From Streptomyces echinoruber (GTDB lineage: Bacteria > Actinomycetota > Actinomycetes > Streptomycetales > Streptomycetaceae): a DNA stretch of 64,000 nucleotides. Both the position numbers and the translations under genes were made by a program. The stretch spans positions 248,001-312,000 of the forward strand of contig NZ_BMWH01000002.1 of the NCBI RefSeq assembly GCF_014651135.1, written 5' to 3'. Under the pieces are notes generated by a model. It was not told the DNA's origin. It was given only the letters and a program-made list of their open reading frames with translations, and did not search any database. This document shows, piece after piece, positions 6,648 to 16,800 of the stretch; within the stretch, counting starts at the first letter, position 1; every line of letters starts with the position of its first letter.

Positions 6648-7991
6648 ATGTTCCACGGCTCGATACCCGCGCCCCTCCGGTCGATCATCTACGAGCACGC
6701 CGGCACCTGGCCCGGCGAGGACATCTACGTTGGCTGCTCCGGGAACTTCACCATCGAGCGGGTGCTGCACGCCCGGTTCGGCGACGCCCGCCGCATCCAC
6801 GGCAACGACATCCAGGCGTACTCCTGCGCCCTCGGCTGGTACCTCGCCGGCGACCCGCTCAACTACACCCTGCGCGAGGAGTACGAAGCCGAACTCGGCT
6901 GGCTCAAGCCGTACCTGGAGGACCGCACCGACCTCCTCGCCACCCTCATGCTCGGCACCCGCTTCCTCCAGTACGTCGGCAAGGACGGCGCCTACTACCG
7001 GCGCATGATGGACGCCACCCGCGACCAGTGGGACCGGATGCACGACAAGACCGCCACCAAGCTGCGGAACCTCCAGACCCGCCTGGGCTCGTTCTACGCC
7101 GGCGACGTCCGCGACTACCTCGACCAGGAGGTGCCCCCCGACGCCCCGGTGGTGATGTTCCCCCCGTTCTACGCGAAGGACTACCAAGCGCAGTTCGCCA
7201 GCATCGACGCCGCCTTCCACTGGCCCGAGCCGGCCTTCGACGAGCTGACCGAAGACGGCAAGGAACGCATCATCGAACAGGTCCAGGACCGACCGAACTG
7301 GGTCCTCGGCCTGCACATCGAACGGCCCGAGCTGCGAGACAAGCTCGCCGGCGTCGTCCAGACCGCGAACCGCGGCCTGCCGATCTACGTGTACGCCGCC
7401 GCCGGCCCGCGCCGCATCGTCCGCCCCCACCAGCCCGTCGAGCCGATCCCCATGCCGAAGATCGGGCAGGACGAGGAACTCGGCGACCACATGACGCTCC
7501 ACGTCCTCACCGGCGGACAGTTCGCGGCGATCCGCTCCCAGTTCATGTCCAAGACGATCAAGCCCGGCAGCCCGCTCATCGCGTGCGGCGTCGCCGTCGA
7601 CGGCAAGCTGATCGGCGCGTTCGCATACCTGCCGCCGAAGTTCGACCCGACCACCGCCTACCTCATGTCGGACTTCCCGGTGTCGTGGACCCGCTACCGG
7701 CGCCTGGCGAAGCTCATCGTCATGGCGGCCTCCACGAAGGAAGCGCAGCTCCTCGTGCAGCGGTCCCTGTCGAAGCGGATCGACTCCTGGGCCACCACGG
7801 CGTTCACCGACCGGCCCAACAGCGCAAAGTACGGGCGCGGCATCCCCGGCGTGAAGCTGCAGAAGCGCACCGAGCCCGGCGCGGACGGCATCCACCGCTA
7901 CCAGCTCCAGTACGGCGGCCCCCTCGGCGCCTACGACCTGAACGAAGCCCTGTCCCTGTGGAAGACCAAACACGGCAAGGACCTGCGATGA
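6648..7991 (+). CDS. DNA adenine methyltransferase-like / Mom-like GNAT fusion
   Basis: A 447-residue protein predicted to modify phage DNA against restriction. Residues 20-260 look like a Dam/D12-type methyltransferase: YVGCSGNFTIERVL near 27 as the SAM-binding motif I, and MFPPFY (F171-Y175) where catalytic DPPY normally stands. Residues about 300-440 look like an acetyltransferase of the Mu Mom type: LIACGVAVDGKLIGAFAYL, VSWTRYRRLAKLIVMA, then WATTAFTDRP. The ATG at 6648 follows TTGGAGCGG; an in-frame GTG at 6507 would start inside the tRNA and is rejected. The stop overlaps the ParB-like start (ATGA). The Mom assignment is inference from pattern and position. Confidence 0.7.
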   Translation: MFHGSIPAPLRSIIYEHAGTWPGEDIYVGCSGNFTIERVLHARFGDARRIHGNDIQAYSCALGWYLAGDPLNYTLREEYEAELGWLKPYLEDRTDLLATLMLGTRFLQYVGKDGAYYRRMMDATRDQWDRMHDKTATKLRNLQTRLGSFYAGDVRDYLDQEVPPDAPVVMFPPFYAKDYQAQFASIDAAFHWPEPAFDELTEDGKERIIEQVQDRPNWVLGLHIERPELRDKLAGVVQTANRGLPIYVYAAAGPRRIVRPHQPVEPIPMPKIGQDEELGDHMTLHVLTGGQFAAIRSQFMSKTIKPGSPLIACGVAVDGKLIGAFAYLPPKFDPTTAYLMSDFPVSWTRYRRLAKLIVMAASTKEAQLLVQRSLSKRIDSWATTAFTDRPNSAKYGRGIPGVKLQKRTEPGADGIHRYQLQYGGPLGAYDLNEALSLWKTKHGKDLR

Positions 7992-8929
7992 CCACCACCA
8001 GCACCGGCGACAAGCGCATCCGGCCCCGCCTCGTCCAGCGCGACCCGCGCAAGCTCACCCGCCTCACGGTCAACGCGCACTACCAGACCAAGGAGGAGTA
8101 CGACCGGCTCGTCGCGAACATCCGCGCGGACGGCTGCCTCACCAGCGTCCCCCTCATCTACGGGGCCGGCGAGTACCCGGAGGGCGAGGAGCTGATCGTC
8201 TCCGGCAACCACCGCTGCGACGCCTCCGTGGAAGCCGACCTGGAGGAGATCACCTGCCTGCTCATCGACGACCCGCAGGAGAAGGACCAGCTCATCGCCC
8301 GACAGCTGTCCCATAACGCCATCACCGGCAAGGACGACCCGGCCACCCTTCAGCAGCTGTACGACCAGATCGAGGACGTGGACTGGCGGGCCTACTCCGG
8401 CCTGGACGACGCCCAGCTCCAGCTCCTCGCCGAGGTCAGCCCCGAGGGCCTCTCCGAAGCCAACCTGGACTTCGCGACCGTGAGCCTGATCTTCCTGCCG
8501 TCCGAGCTGGAAGCCGCCCGCGAAGCCTTCGAGCAGGCCCGCCTCGGCCAGAACGAATCCTGGCTCGCGGCACGCGCCGACTACGAGCAGACCCTGGACA
8601 CGCTCGCCTCCACGCACTCCGCGCACAAGGTCGGCAACGTCGCCACCGCCCTCCACGCCATCCTCGCGATCGTCGAACGCCACCTCGACGAACTCGCCGA
8701 GGGCTACACCAGCCCCGCCGGCGAGCCCCTGCACAACGGGCACGTCGGCCTGGAAACCGTCCTCGGCGCCCGCACCCTGCCCGCCCCCGCCGCCATCACC
8801 CTCAACAAGGCCATAGCCGCTGCAGAAGGACGCGGAGAGATCGAGCAGGGGCAGGGCTGGAAGCTCCTCGAACGCCTGGCAGGCGAGTACCTGTCCGGAC
8901 CCAACCACCTCCCCAGCGACCTCGCATGA
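7988..8929 (+). CDS. ParB/Srx-like domain protein
   Basis: A 313-residue protein with an N-terminal ParB-like fold: RDPRKLTRLTVNAHYQT, then KEEYDRLVANIRADGCLTSVP and the signature SGNHRCDAS near residue 75. No helix-turn-helix of true partition ParB follows; the C-terminal half is long acidic helices. ParB-like proteins beside phage methyltransferases and terminases are common, with proposed roles in DNA binding or in directing modification. It is coupled by ATGA overlaps to the methyltransferase before it and the small terminase after it. Confidence 0.8.
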   Translation: MTTTSTGDKRIRPRLVQRDPRKLTRLTVNAHYQTKEEYDRLVANIRADGCLTSVPLIYGAGEYPEGEELIVSGNHRCDASVEADLEEITCLLIDDPQEKDQLIARQLSHNAITGKDDPATLQQLYDQIEDVDWRAYSGLDDAQLQLLAEVSPEGLSEANLDFATVSLIFLPSELEAAREAFEQARLGQNESWLAARADYEQTLDTLASTHSAHKVGNVATALHAILAIVERHLDELAEGYTSPAGEPLHNGHVGLETVLGARTLPAPAAITLNKAIAAAEGRGEIEQGQGWKLLERLAGEYLSGPNHLPSDLA

Positions 8930-9522
8930 GCACCCGCCCACCCATCACCCTCGACCCCAACCTGGACCCGTGGGAACGTCAGCCCGGAGAGACCCCCCAC
9001 AAACACGGGCAGTTCACCACCTACCGGGACCTCGGCAGGACCCGCACCCTGACCGAAGCCGCACGGAGGCTGACACTCGCGTACGGGCACGTGAGGAACC
9101 TCGCCGCCCAGTACCGCTGGCGCGAGCGGGTCGAAGCCTGGGACCGGCACCTGGACCGCCAGTACGAGGCGATGTGGCTGGAGGAGCGCCGGAAGGCTGC
9201 CGAGACCGACGCGAAGATCCTGGGCGCGGCGATCGGCAAGCTGGCCCAGCGCCTCACCACGCTGAACGCGGCCGAGCTGTCCGCCGGCGACTTCATCCGC
9301 CTCATGGACGTCGCCATGCGGCACCGCCGCGTGCTGTTCGGTGACCCCACGGAGACGATCGCCGTCACCAGCGAAGGCACCAACGCGCTCGCCAAGCAGT
9401 TCACCGAGTTCGCGCAGATGAGCCCGGAGCAGCGCCGCGCCCGCCTCGGGGAACTCGCGGCGTCGGTGAACCAGCGCATCCGGGCCGTGGACGGCAGCGA
9501 CGACGAAGACGAGGAGGCGTAA
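8926..9522 (+). CDS. terS: Terminase small subunit
   Basis: A 198-residue DNA-recognition subunit of the packaging motor. Residues 30-75 hold a homeodomain-like helix-turn-helix (TLTEAARRLTLAYGHVRNLA) followed by YRWRERVEAWDRHLD, a pattern typical of actinophage small terminases. A coiled helical oligomerisation region (75-140) and an acidic C-terminus follow. The start overlaps the ParB-like stop (ATGA) and the large subunit begins 3 nt after its stop, so the three are translationally coupled. Confidence 0.85.
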   Translation: MSTRPPITLDPNLDPWERQPGETPHKHGQFTTYRDLGRTRTLTEAARRLTLAYGHVRNLAAQYRWRERVEAWDRHLDRQYEAMWLEERRKAAETDAKILGAAIGKLAQRLTTLNAAELSAGDFIRLMDVAMRHRRVLFGDPTETIAVTSEGTNALAKQFTEFAQMSPEQRRARLGELAASVNQRIRAVDGSDDEDEEA

Positions 9523-9525
9523 CCC

Positions 9526-11085
9526 GTGACGGTCGCCGTGGACGAGCTGGAGCACCTGGACGACGCCGAGGTGTACCGGCAGCTGGAGGCCGCGCGCCGC
9601 TCCATGAGCGCCGACCTGCTGCAGGATCCGGTGACGCTCGCCCGCGGCCTGGACCGCACCTTCCGGATGCGGCCGCACCTGAAGGTCATCGGCGACGCCC
9701 TCGCAGAGGTCGGCCGGGGCGAGGTAGACCGGCTGCTGATCCTGACCCCGCCCCAGGTTGGGAAGTCCACCACCGTGGCGGAGTGGTTCCCGTTCTGGTG
9801 GCTGTGCCTGTACCCCGGGGACCGGGTCGCGGTCACCTCCTACGGCGACGACCTGGCGCTGCGCCGCGGCAAGAAGATCCGCTCCTACGTCGAGGAGTAC
9901 GGCGACGAGTGGGGGCTGCACCTGCGGCCCGGGTCGGGAGCGATGCAGGACTGGGAGGTCACCAAGGCCGGCGGCGTCCGCTCCGTCTCCGTCGGGAAGG
10001 GCCTGACCGGGCACCCGGTGAACCTGCTGATCATCGACGACCCGCACAAGGACCGCGCCGACGCCGAATCCGAGTCCGCCCGTCGCGCGCTGCACGACTG
10101 GTACAGCTCGGCCGCCCTGTCCCGCCTCCAACCGGACCGCTCCGCCGTGGTGGCGATCCAAACCAGATGGCATCCCGATGACTTCGCCGGCCGCCGCATC
10201 CACGAGGAGGGCCGCATCGAGGACGGCGGCCGGTGGAAGGTGATCCACCTCCCCGCGGTCGCCGACCCCAAGTTCGGCCCCGACCCGCTCGGCCGCGAGC
10301 CGGGGGAGCCGCTGCCGCACCCGAAGATCCCCACCCGGGCCGTGGAGCGGCTCAAGGCGTGGTGGGCGCAGAAGAAGGCAACGTCGATCGTCCGGGACTG
10401 GCACGCCCTCTACCAGGGCGACCCCCAGCCCGGTGAAGGAGCGCTCGTGTCCGAGGAACTGCTGCGCCTGCTGCGCGACACCACCACCCCCGTGGAGCCG
10501 CAGAAGATCGCCGTCTCGATCGACCCCTCCGGCGGTGGCCGGGACACCGCGGGCGTCATCGGCGGGTTCCTCGGCGACGACGGCCGCGTGTGGATCACCG
10601 ACGACGTCTCCGCGCCGATGTCCTCGGCCGAGTGGTCCACCGCGGCGTGCCGGCTCGCGCACCGCACGAACGCGGGCATCATCTACGTCGAGTGGAACTT
10701 CGGCCGGGACATGTGCGTCCTGGCGATCCAGACGTCGTGGGAGAAGCTCCAGCGGGACGGGGAGATCCCGAAGAACGCGCTGATGCCGGCGATCCTCCCG
10801 GTGCGCGCCAAGCAGGGGAAGCTGCTGCGGGCGGAGCCGATCGCGCAGCAGATGGTGCAGGACAAGGTCCGCTTCCGCGGCGTGTTCACCGACCTGGAGC
10901 GCGAGTGGGCGACGTGGCAGCCCACCGACCCCGACAGCCCCGGCCGCATCGACGCCTCCTGTGTCCTGGTGTACGGCCTGATCCCGGAGGCCAACGCTGG
11001 AGCCATCGCCCATGCCCCGCTCCCGCAGGCCCCCCTCGGCGGCGGGAACCGGCCGGCGTCCCCCTACTCGCGCCGGATCGGCTGA
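9526..11085 (+). CDS. terL: Terminase large subunit
   Basis: The ATPase and nuclease of DNA packaging, 519 residues, with GTG start and GAGGAGG upstream. Walker A is TPPQVGKST (residues 74-82), Walker B LLIIDD (167-172), with a coupling motif around residue 205 (VAIQTRWHPDD). The C-terminal RNase-H-like nuclease begins at VSIDPSGGG (D333), with later acidic residues in WITDD and YVEWNFG. Length and motif spacing are normal for an HK97-type siphovirus, so the protein should be functional. Confidence 0.95.
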   Translation: MTVAVDELEHLDDAEVYRQLEAARRSMSADLLQDPVTLARGLDRTFRMRPHLKVIGDALAEVGRGEVDRLLILTPPQVGKSTTVAEWFPFWWLCLYPGDRVAVTSYGDDLALRRGKKIRSYVEEYGDEWGLHLRPGSGAMQDWEVTKAGGVRSVSVGKGLTGHPVNLLIIDDPHKDRADAESESARRALHDWYSSAALSRLQPDRSAVVAIQTRWHPDDFAGRRIHEEGRIEDGGRWKVIHLPAVADPKFGPDPLGREPGEPLPHPKIPTRAVERLKAWWAQKKATSIVRDWHALYQGDPQPGEGALVSEELLRLLRDTTTPVEPQKIAVSIDPSGGGRDTAGVIGGFLGDDGRVWITDDVSAPMSSAEWSTAACRLAHRTNAGIIYVEWNFGRDMCVLAIQTSWEKLQRDGEIPKNALMPAILPVRAKQGKLLRAEPIAQQMVQDKVRFRGVFTDLEREWATWQPTDPDSPGRIDASCVLVYGLIPEANAGAIAHAPLPQAPLGGGNRPASPYSRRIG

Positions 11086-11170
11086 CCCTCCCAGAACCGC
11101 CCGCGAGAGCGCGACCGTCCCGGCACGAACTGACCACCAGCGCCGTCCCCGGCCCGGCACACTGAGGGGC

Positions 11171-11419
11171 GTGAAGCTGCCTCGCGTCGAATGCTCCGCC
11201 TGCGGCCGGTCCATCGCGGCCGGCCCGGTCGCCGGCCGCCTCAGCAAGGGCCGGGTGTGGCGCCACGACCCGCCCGGGAGGCCGCCGGGGAGTGCCCTGG
11301 TGTCCTGCCTCGGTTCGCTCGCCATCGTGGACCTGCCGCTCCCGGCCCGGCAGATGGAGCTGCCCGCCGACCCGGGCGAGCCGGACCCGGACGGCGCGGA
11401 CGCCCTGCCCCTGTTCTGA
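11171..11419 (+). CDS. Small zinc-ribbon-like phage protein
   Basis: An 82-residue protein with GTG start after GAGGGGC. CSACGRSIAAGPVAGR at residues 7-22 is a CxxC motif of the kind found in small Streptomyces phage proteins. A third cysteine at about 43 and an acidic proline-rich C-terminus follow. It lies between terminase and the DUF1360-like gene; role unknown. Confidence 0.65.
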   Translation: MKLPRVECSACGRSIAAGPVAGRLSKGRVWRHDPPGRPPGSALVSCLGSLAIVDLPLPARQMELPADPGEPDPDGADALPLF

Positions 11420-11443
11420 CCCGCAGCACTGCGCGCACTGGTG

Positions 11444-11471
11444 CGTACTGCTGCACGCTGTGCGCAGTACG
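11444..11471 (+). terminator. Hairpin with bulged 12-bp stem
   Basis: CGTACTGC-T-GCAC pairs with GTGC-GCAGTACG around a GCT loop, 24 nt after the stop at 11419. It also resembles the ACTGCGCA repeats in front of the excisionase gene, so an operator role is possible. Confidence 0.5.
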
Positions 11472-11514
11472 ATTGCCGCCGTTCGTGACCTGGGGTCTTC
11501 ACCGGAGGCGGCCT

Positions 11515-11847
11515 GTGATCTCTCTGCCCGTGCTCGCACTGCTCGGCTTCGCCGCCTACCGCGCGACGCAGCTCGGCGTCCATGACTCGATCCTGGACGG
11601 CACCCGCCGCCGGCTCGGCGCCTGGCACGCCGACAAGATCGACAGCAAGGCGCGCGGCTTCATCGTGCAGCTCGTCAGCTGCATCTACTGCTTCGGGTTC
11701 TGGCTGTCCGGCGTGACGCTCCTCGCGTACCTCCTCGCCACCGACTCCTGGGGCGACGCCTCGTGGCTCGTCCACGGCATCGAGTGGTTCGCCGTCGCCG
11801 GCGCCCAGGCCCTGCTCAACCGCTTCGACGACACGCTGGACCACTGA
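11515..11847 (+). CDS. DUF1360-like small membrane protein
   Basis: A 110-residue protein with GTG start and GGAGG 8 nt upstream. Hydrophobic segments lie at residues 1-16, 45-75 and 80-100. The signature CIYCFGFWLSG near residue 58 and the general layout fit the DUF1360 family, found in actinophages and spore-coat-related loci with no established function. It is followed after 2 nt by the portal gene, so it is probably part of the head operon. Confidence 0.75.
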   Translation: MISLPVLALLGFAAYRATQLGVHDSILDGTRRRLGAWHADKIDSKARGFIVQLVSCIYCFGFWLSGVTLLAYLLATDSWGDASWLVHGIEWFAVAGAQALLNRFDDTLDH

Positions 11848-11849
11848 CC

Positions 11850-13628
11850 GTGCTCCGGCAGCTCACCGCGGCAGCGGCCCGCTACACGGTGAAGACCGCC
11901 AACATCGGCGGCAGCCAGCGCAAGAAGCCCGACGAGAAGTGGCAGACCGAGGCGTGGGAGCAGTTCCGCGAGGTCCCCGAGGTCCGCTTCTCCGGCGAGT
12001 GGGTCGGCAACGCCATGTCCGGCGCGGTCCTGTACGCCGGCCGCCGCAACGACGACGGCACGGTCGAACGCGCCCCCGACGACCACCTGGCGATGCAGAT
12101 CGTCAAGGAGATCGCGGGCGGCCCCGACGGGCAAGCCAGCCTCCTCGGTGACTTCGGCGTGCAGCTCGTCGTCGCCGGCGAAGGCTGGATCGTCGTCCAG
12201 CCCAAGACCGACGACGACACCACCGGCGACGGCCCGGAGTACTCGTGGCACGTCCTGTCGAAGCTGGAGATCCGCGAGGAGAACGGCGGCAAGCTCATCG
12301 CGGAGATCGACGGCAAAGACGTCGAGATCCCCGCCCTGGACGACGAGACCGTGGACGCGCCGGACGCGCCGATCGCGATCCGCGTGTGGAAGCCGTTCCC
12401 CGGCCGGCACATCGAAGCGGACTCCCCGATCCGGGCATCCCTGCACCTCCTCGAACAGCTCCAGCTGCTGAACGCGGCGATCAGTGCGATAGCACGGTCC
12501 CGGATCACCGGCCGCGGTGTCCTCCTCGTCCCCAAGGGCACCAGATTCCCCACCCAGCCCGGCCAGACCGGCGACGCCGAGGACGACCTGATCGAGATCT
12601 TCCTCGAGGTCGCCGCGACCGCGATCCGTGAACCCGACAGCGCGGCCGCGACCGTACCGATCGTGCTGGAGGTCCCCGCCGAGTCGATCAGCGACATCAA
12701 GTGGCTGTCGTTCGAATCGACGTTCGACGAGCTAGCGATCCGGCTCCGTGAGGAGACGATCCGCCGGATCGCGAACGCCGTCGAGGTCCCCAGCGAGATC
12801 CTCCTCGGCCACCTGGGCGACGTGAACCACTGGGGGGCCTGGGCGCTCACCGCCGAGGCGATCCGCTTGGGCGTCGAACCCAGGCTGCGGATCGTGTGCC
12901 ACGCCCTCACCACGCAGTGGCTGCGCCCCATGCTCAAGGCGCAGAACGCCGAAGACGCCGACGACTGGCTGGTGTGGTTCGACACCAGCCAGCTCCGCGT
13001 GCAGGCCAACCGCGCCCAGACCGCCCTGGAGGCCTACCAGGCCGGCCTCATCAGCGCCGCCGCGGCCCGCCGGGAGACCGGCTTCGACGAGGCCGACGCC
13101 CCCGACGGCGAAGACCAGCAGGACCAGAACCCGCCGGATGACACCGCCCCCGACGACACCTCCAACGACCCAGACGAGGAGACCCAGAACAACGTGAGCA
13201 CGCTGCCCGTGGGAGAGACGACCAGCATCCCCGACACCCTGCCCGCCTCGGCCGCCCCCCGCCTGCCTGACGGGCTCGTGGCCGCCGCAGACGCCCTGAT
13301 CTGGGCCGCGCTCGCCGCCGCCGGCGACCGGCTCCGCAACAAGCCGGCCTGCCCCCGCAGCGAGCGTGCCCGCGCCCGCGAGATCAAACCCGGCGAGCTG
13401 CACACGGTCTTCCCCGTCGACCCGGACCAGATCGACGCCTGGCACCTGCTGGACGGGGCGTGGGTCCGCGTCCCCGAGGTCGCCCACCGGTACGGCATCG
13501 ACGGCCCGTGCCTCGTCCTCGCCCTCGACGAGTACGCGCGGGCCCTGATCGCCGCCCGCAAGTCCCACCGCTACGAAGAGACCGAAGCCGTGCTCCGCTT
13601 CGCGAAGTGCCTGGGCCTGGCCGCATGA
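11850..13628 (+). CDS. Phage portal protein
   Basis: Dodecameric channel at the unique capsid vertex, 592 residues, with GTG start 2 nt after the previous stop. The core (residues 20-420) shows the usual portal order: an alpha/beta wing, a long helical stem region (PIRASLHLLEQLQLLNAAISAIARSRI) and the clip and crown (ESTFDELAIRLREETIRRIANAVEVPSEIL). A Gln/Asp/Pro-rich linker (residues 430-470) leads to an extra C-terminal domain of about 100 residues. That domain ends in a helix (KSHRYEETEAVLRFAKCLGL) and is not part of a minimal portal. Confidence 0.9.
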   Translation: MLRQLTAAAARYTVKTANIGGSQRKKPDEKWQTEAWEQFREVPEVRFSGEWVGNAMSGAVLYAGRRNDDGTVERAPDDHLAMQIVKEIAGGPDGQASLLGDFGVQLVVAGEGWIVVQPKTDDDTTGDGPEYSWHVLSKLEIREENGGKLIAEIDGKDVEIPALDDETVDAPDAPIAIRVWKPFPGRHIEADSPIRASLHLLEQLQLLNAAISAIARSRITGRGVLLVPKGTRFPTQPGQTGDAEDDLIEIFLEVAATAIREPDSAAATVPIVLEVPAESISDIKWLSFESTFDELAIRLREETIRRIANAVEVPSEILLGHLGDVNHWGAWALTAEAIRLGVEPRLRIVCHALTTQWLRPMLKAQNAEDADDWLVWFDTSQLRVQANRAQTALEAYQAGLISAAAARRETGFDEADAPDGEDQQDQNPPDDTAPDDTSNDPDEETQNNVSTLPVGETTSIPDTLPASAAPRLPDGLVAAADALIWAALAAAGDRLRNKPACPRSERARAREIKPGELHTVFPVDPDQIDAWHLLDGAWVRVPEVAHRYGIDGPCLVLALDEYARALIAARKSHRYEETEAVLRFAKCLGLAA

Positions 13629-13843
13629 CCCCCGACCGCGCCCGCCAGCGGCCGCGTACCGCCGCGCCGCACCCCTCGGTGGCCAACGTGCGCACCGGCC
13701 AGTGGTGCGCCGCCTGCAAGGCGTACAGCGGCTTCACCACGGACGTGGTCTCTCTCTACCCGGCCGGCGTCACCGTCGTCGGCTCCGTCACCGGGTGCGT
13801 GCTCTGCAACGACCCCGACGACCCGGAGGTGAACCGTGCCTGA
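13625..13843 (+). CDS. Small four-cysteine phage protein
   Basis: A 72-residue protein overlapping the portal stop (ATGA) and, by 8 nt, the start of the MuF polyprotein. CAAC near residue 28 and CVLC near 59 are separated by a short beta-rich stretch, which predicts one zinc ribbon. The overlaps imply coupled translation in the head operon. Function unknown. Confidence 0.75.
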   Translation: MTPDRARQRPRTAAPHPSVANVRTGQWCAACKAYSGFTTDVVSLYPAGVTVVGSVTGCVLCNDPDDPEVNRA

Positions 13844-16800
13844 CGTCGAACAGCAGCTCCGCACGGCCGAGGAGGACGTCGCCCAGGAGGTGCGCGCTGC
13901 TCTCGATGAGGTGGCGGCCGACACCGACCGCGAACTGGCCGACGCGACGGAGATCGTCGCCGCCCGGTTCTCCCTCGCCCAGATCGGCTGGTTCTGGAAG
14001 GCGCGGGTGCCGCGCATCGTCCGCCGGCTCCTCGGCGTCGCCGAGAGCGCCGCTGCGCAGGCGGCGGCCGACACCGGCACCGCCCTCCCGGACGGCTGGG
14101 AAGACCTGCCCGGACGGTACGACGATGGCGCCCTGCCTCCCTCGCTGGGCTCGTACGTCACCGACACCGAGCACCTGCTGCGCGCCGTCGGTGACCGGCT
14201 CACCGCCGCCGCGCTGGCCGAGCTGGCGGCCGGCCTAGACGCGGGCGAGAACGTCCCCCAGCTGAAGGCCAGGCTGCGGGAGGTGTTCTCCCGCGAGGGC
14301 GCACAGCTCGGCGAGACCCGGGAGGAGCGCATCGCCCGCACCGAGGCGACCCGCGCCTGGAACGCGACCACCCTCGCCGCCGCACGCGAGCTGACCGGCC
14401 CCGGCCGGCCCTTGGTGAAGCAGTGGGTCACCCGGCACGACGCCCGGGTCCGGCACGCCCACAACGCCGTGGACGGTGCGCTGCGCCTGATCGACGAGGC
14501 GTTCACCGTCGCCGGCGTGCCGATGCAGTACCCCGGGGACCCGCTCGCCCCGGCCGAGCTGACCGTGAACTGCCGGTGCATCCTTCGGTTGGCTCCCGAA
14601 GCACGCACAGCAGCCGCAGGATCTCAAGTGCCCGCGCGAGGCGGCGTCTTCGAATCGAAGGAAGACCGATTCCTGCGCGCCTTCCACGGCACCCGCGGCC
14701 GGCCCAGCTACATCAAGTACCACCCGAGCGGCCGGAACAAGCGGCGCACCGGTTTGACGAGACACGCGAACGGCGGATGGCTGGGCTCCGACCGCTTCAC
14801 CGAGGACGAGCACAGTGCGGTGCTGCGCCGGTACACCGGCAGCGGCTACGAGAGCATCAACAGCGCCCTGCGAAACGGCATCGACCCGAGCACCAGCGAG
14901 AGAACCGCCGAGCGGCTGCGGCAGCAGATATCCGCGCTGACTGACCTGATCAGCATCCAGGACCCGGCCCCATCGGAGACCACGCTGTACCGGCGGATGG
15001 AGCACTTTCAGCTGGAGCTGAACGAGGGCGACGAGTTCCACGACAAGGGCTTCCTGTCCACGTCGAAGCGGGAAGATGTCCTGCCGATCGAGATAGACCC
15101 GGACGACCCCAACCACACGTTCTTCAGGATCGTCATGCCCAAGGGCGCTCGGATGCTCGACGTGGATTCCGTGAGGAGCGGCGGCTTCGCGGCCGACGAG
15201 CAGGAGGTCATCCTGCCGCCCGGCACGAAGTTCCGGGTTCGGAAGGTAGTCGACCGGGGCGGCCCGACGAGCCCGCCGTACTACGAGCTGGAGCCCCTCA
15301 ACGCGCTCACCGCTGCTGCGCGCGTCCACGCCTCCCGCTCCGCCGCGGTGCTGGCAGCAGCATCCGGCGGCAGCGACTTCCAGAAGCGAATCACCTGGGC
15401 CCACGAAGACATCGTGATCGACCGCCGAGCCAAGGCCAGTGCAGCAGTGACAGCGGCGGCCGCCGCACACACCGGCGCGATGATCGCTCTCCTGCCGGCG
15501 CAGGAGGACGCGCAGCGCCTGGCCCTTGCCGACGGCGAACCCCCCGAGGAACTGCACTGCACGCTGATGTTCCTCGGCGAGGCCGACGACTGGAGCACCG
15601 AGCAGCGCGAAGCCCTCGTGGCGATGGTGCGGGAGTACGCGCCCCGACAGCCAGTAGCCGCACACGCGTTCGGCGTCGCCCACTGGAACCCGCACGGCGA
15701 CGACCCGGTGTGGGTGTGGAACATGAGCGACCACCGGGAGGGCCGGCACCCGAGCGGCCCCGACCTGCAGGACGCGCGGATCGCCGCCCTGTACGCCGTC
15801 GAGGACGCCCACGACGCCAGCACGCTGCCCGAGATCCCCGTGCAGCACTCGCCGTGGCAGCCCCACGTCACCGCGGTCTACGACACCGCCCCGGAGCGCT
15901 TCCACGACCTCGTGCAGCAGGTCGGCCCTGTCGTCTTCGACCGGCTGCGTGTCGCGTTCGCTGGCGAGCACGTCGACATTCCGCTCGCACCGCAGGAGGA
16001 GGACCCCACCATGGCCACACCCACCGAGGCGGAGGCGCCGATGCCGCCGCCGGTACGTACCTGGTCCACCCCCGACGGGACCGCGCTGGCCTACCTCGGC
16101 CAGGCCACCGGCGACGGCCGGATCTTCGCCCAGGACTCCCTCTACTGGGACGGCGACGGCCCGTGGCCCCTGTCGTACTGCGAGCGGATGGGGCAGGCCC
16201 ACGACGGCGCGGAACTCGCCGGCGCGATCCAGGCCCTCGCCGTGGAAGGCGACCGGCTCACCGGCAGCGGAGTGCTCTACCTGACTACCAGCGCGGGGTG
16301 GGAGGCGGCGAACCTCCTCGACCAGGAAGCCCCACTCGGTGTGAGCGTCGACCTGGACGACGTCAGCGTGCAGATCCTCGACAACACCGCCCGCGCCGAC
16401 GAGGACACGCCGATGCTGCTGGAGGCGTCGTTCTCGACCGCGAGCGTCGTGCAGCTCACCGACGGCGCGTGGCAGATCACCGCGGCGAGTCGCCCCGAGT
16501 GGACCGCGTCCGGCGCCGAGATGGCGCACACGACCCGCACCGTCACCCTGTTCACCAGCCCCGGCGGTGTCATCTCCCCGGCGACCGCCCGGCAGGTGTT
16601 CGGTGCGCAGCTCACCGCGGCGGCCGGCGACCCCGACGACCCAGACGCCGGTGTCGTCGTGCACGAGGAGGAGTCCGGCGCGTACCTGCTGCGGATCACC
16701 CGCGCCCGGGTGCGCGGCGCCACCCTCGTGGCGATGCCCGCGTTCGATCAGGCCCGCATCGTCCTGGACGCGGTCACCGAGCAGACGGCGTCCGGGCCGG

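Noticed and set aside
8704..11844. A 1046-codon open frame on the minus strand across the terminase genes
   Set aside because: It is the antisense shadow of ParB-like, TerS and TerL genes in high-GC DNA, with arginine/valine/glycine-rich nonsense and no domain pattern.
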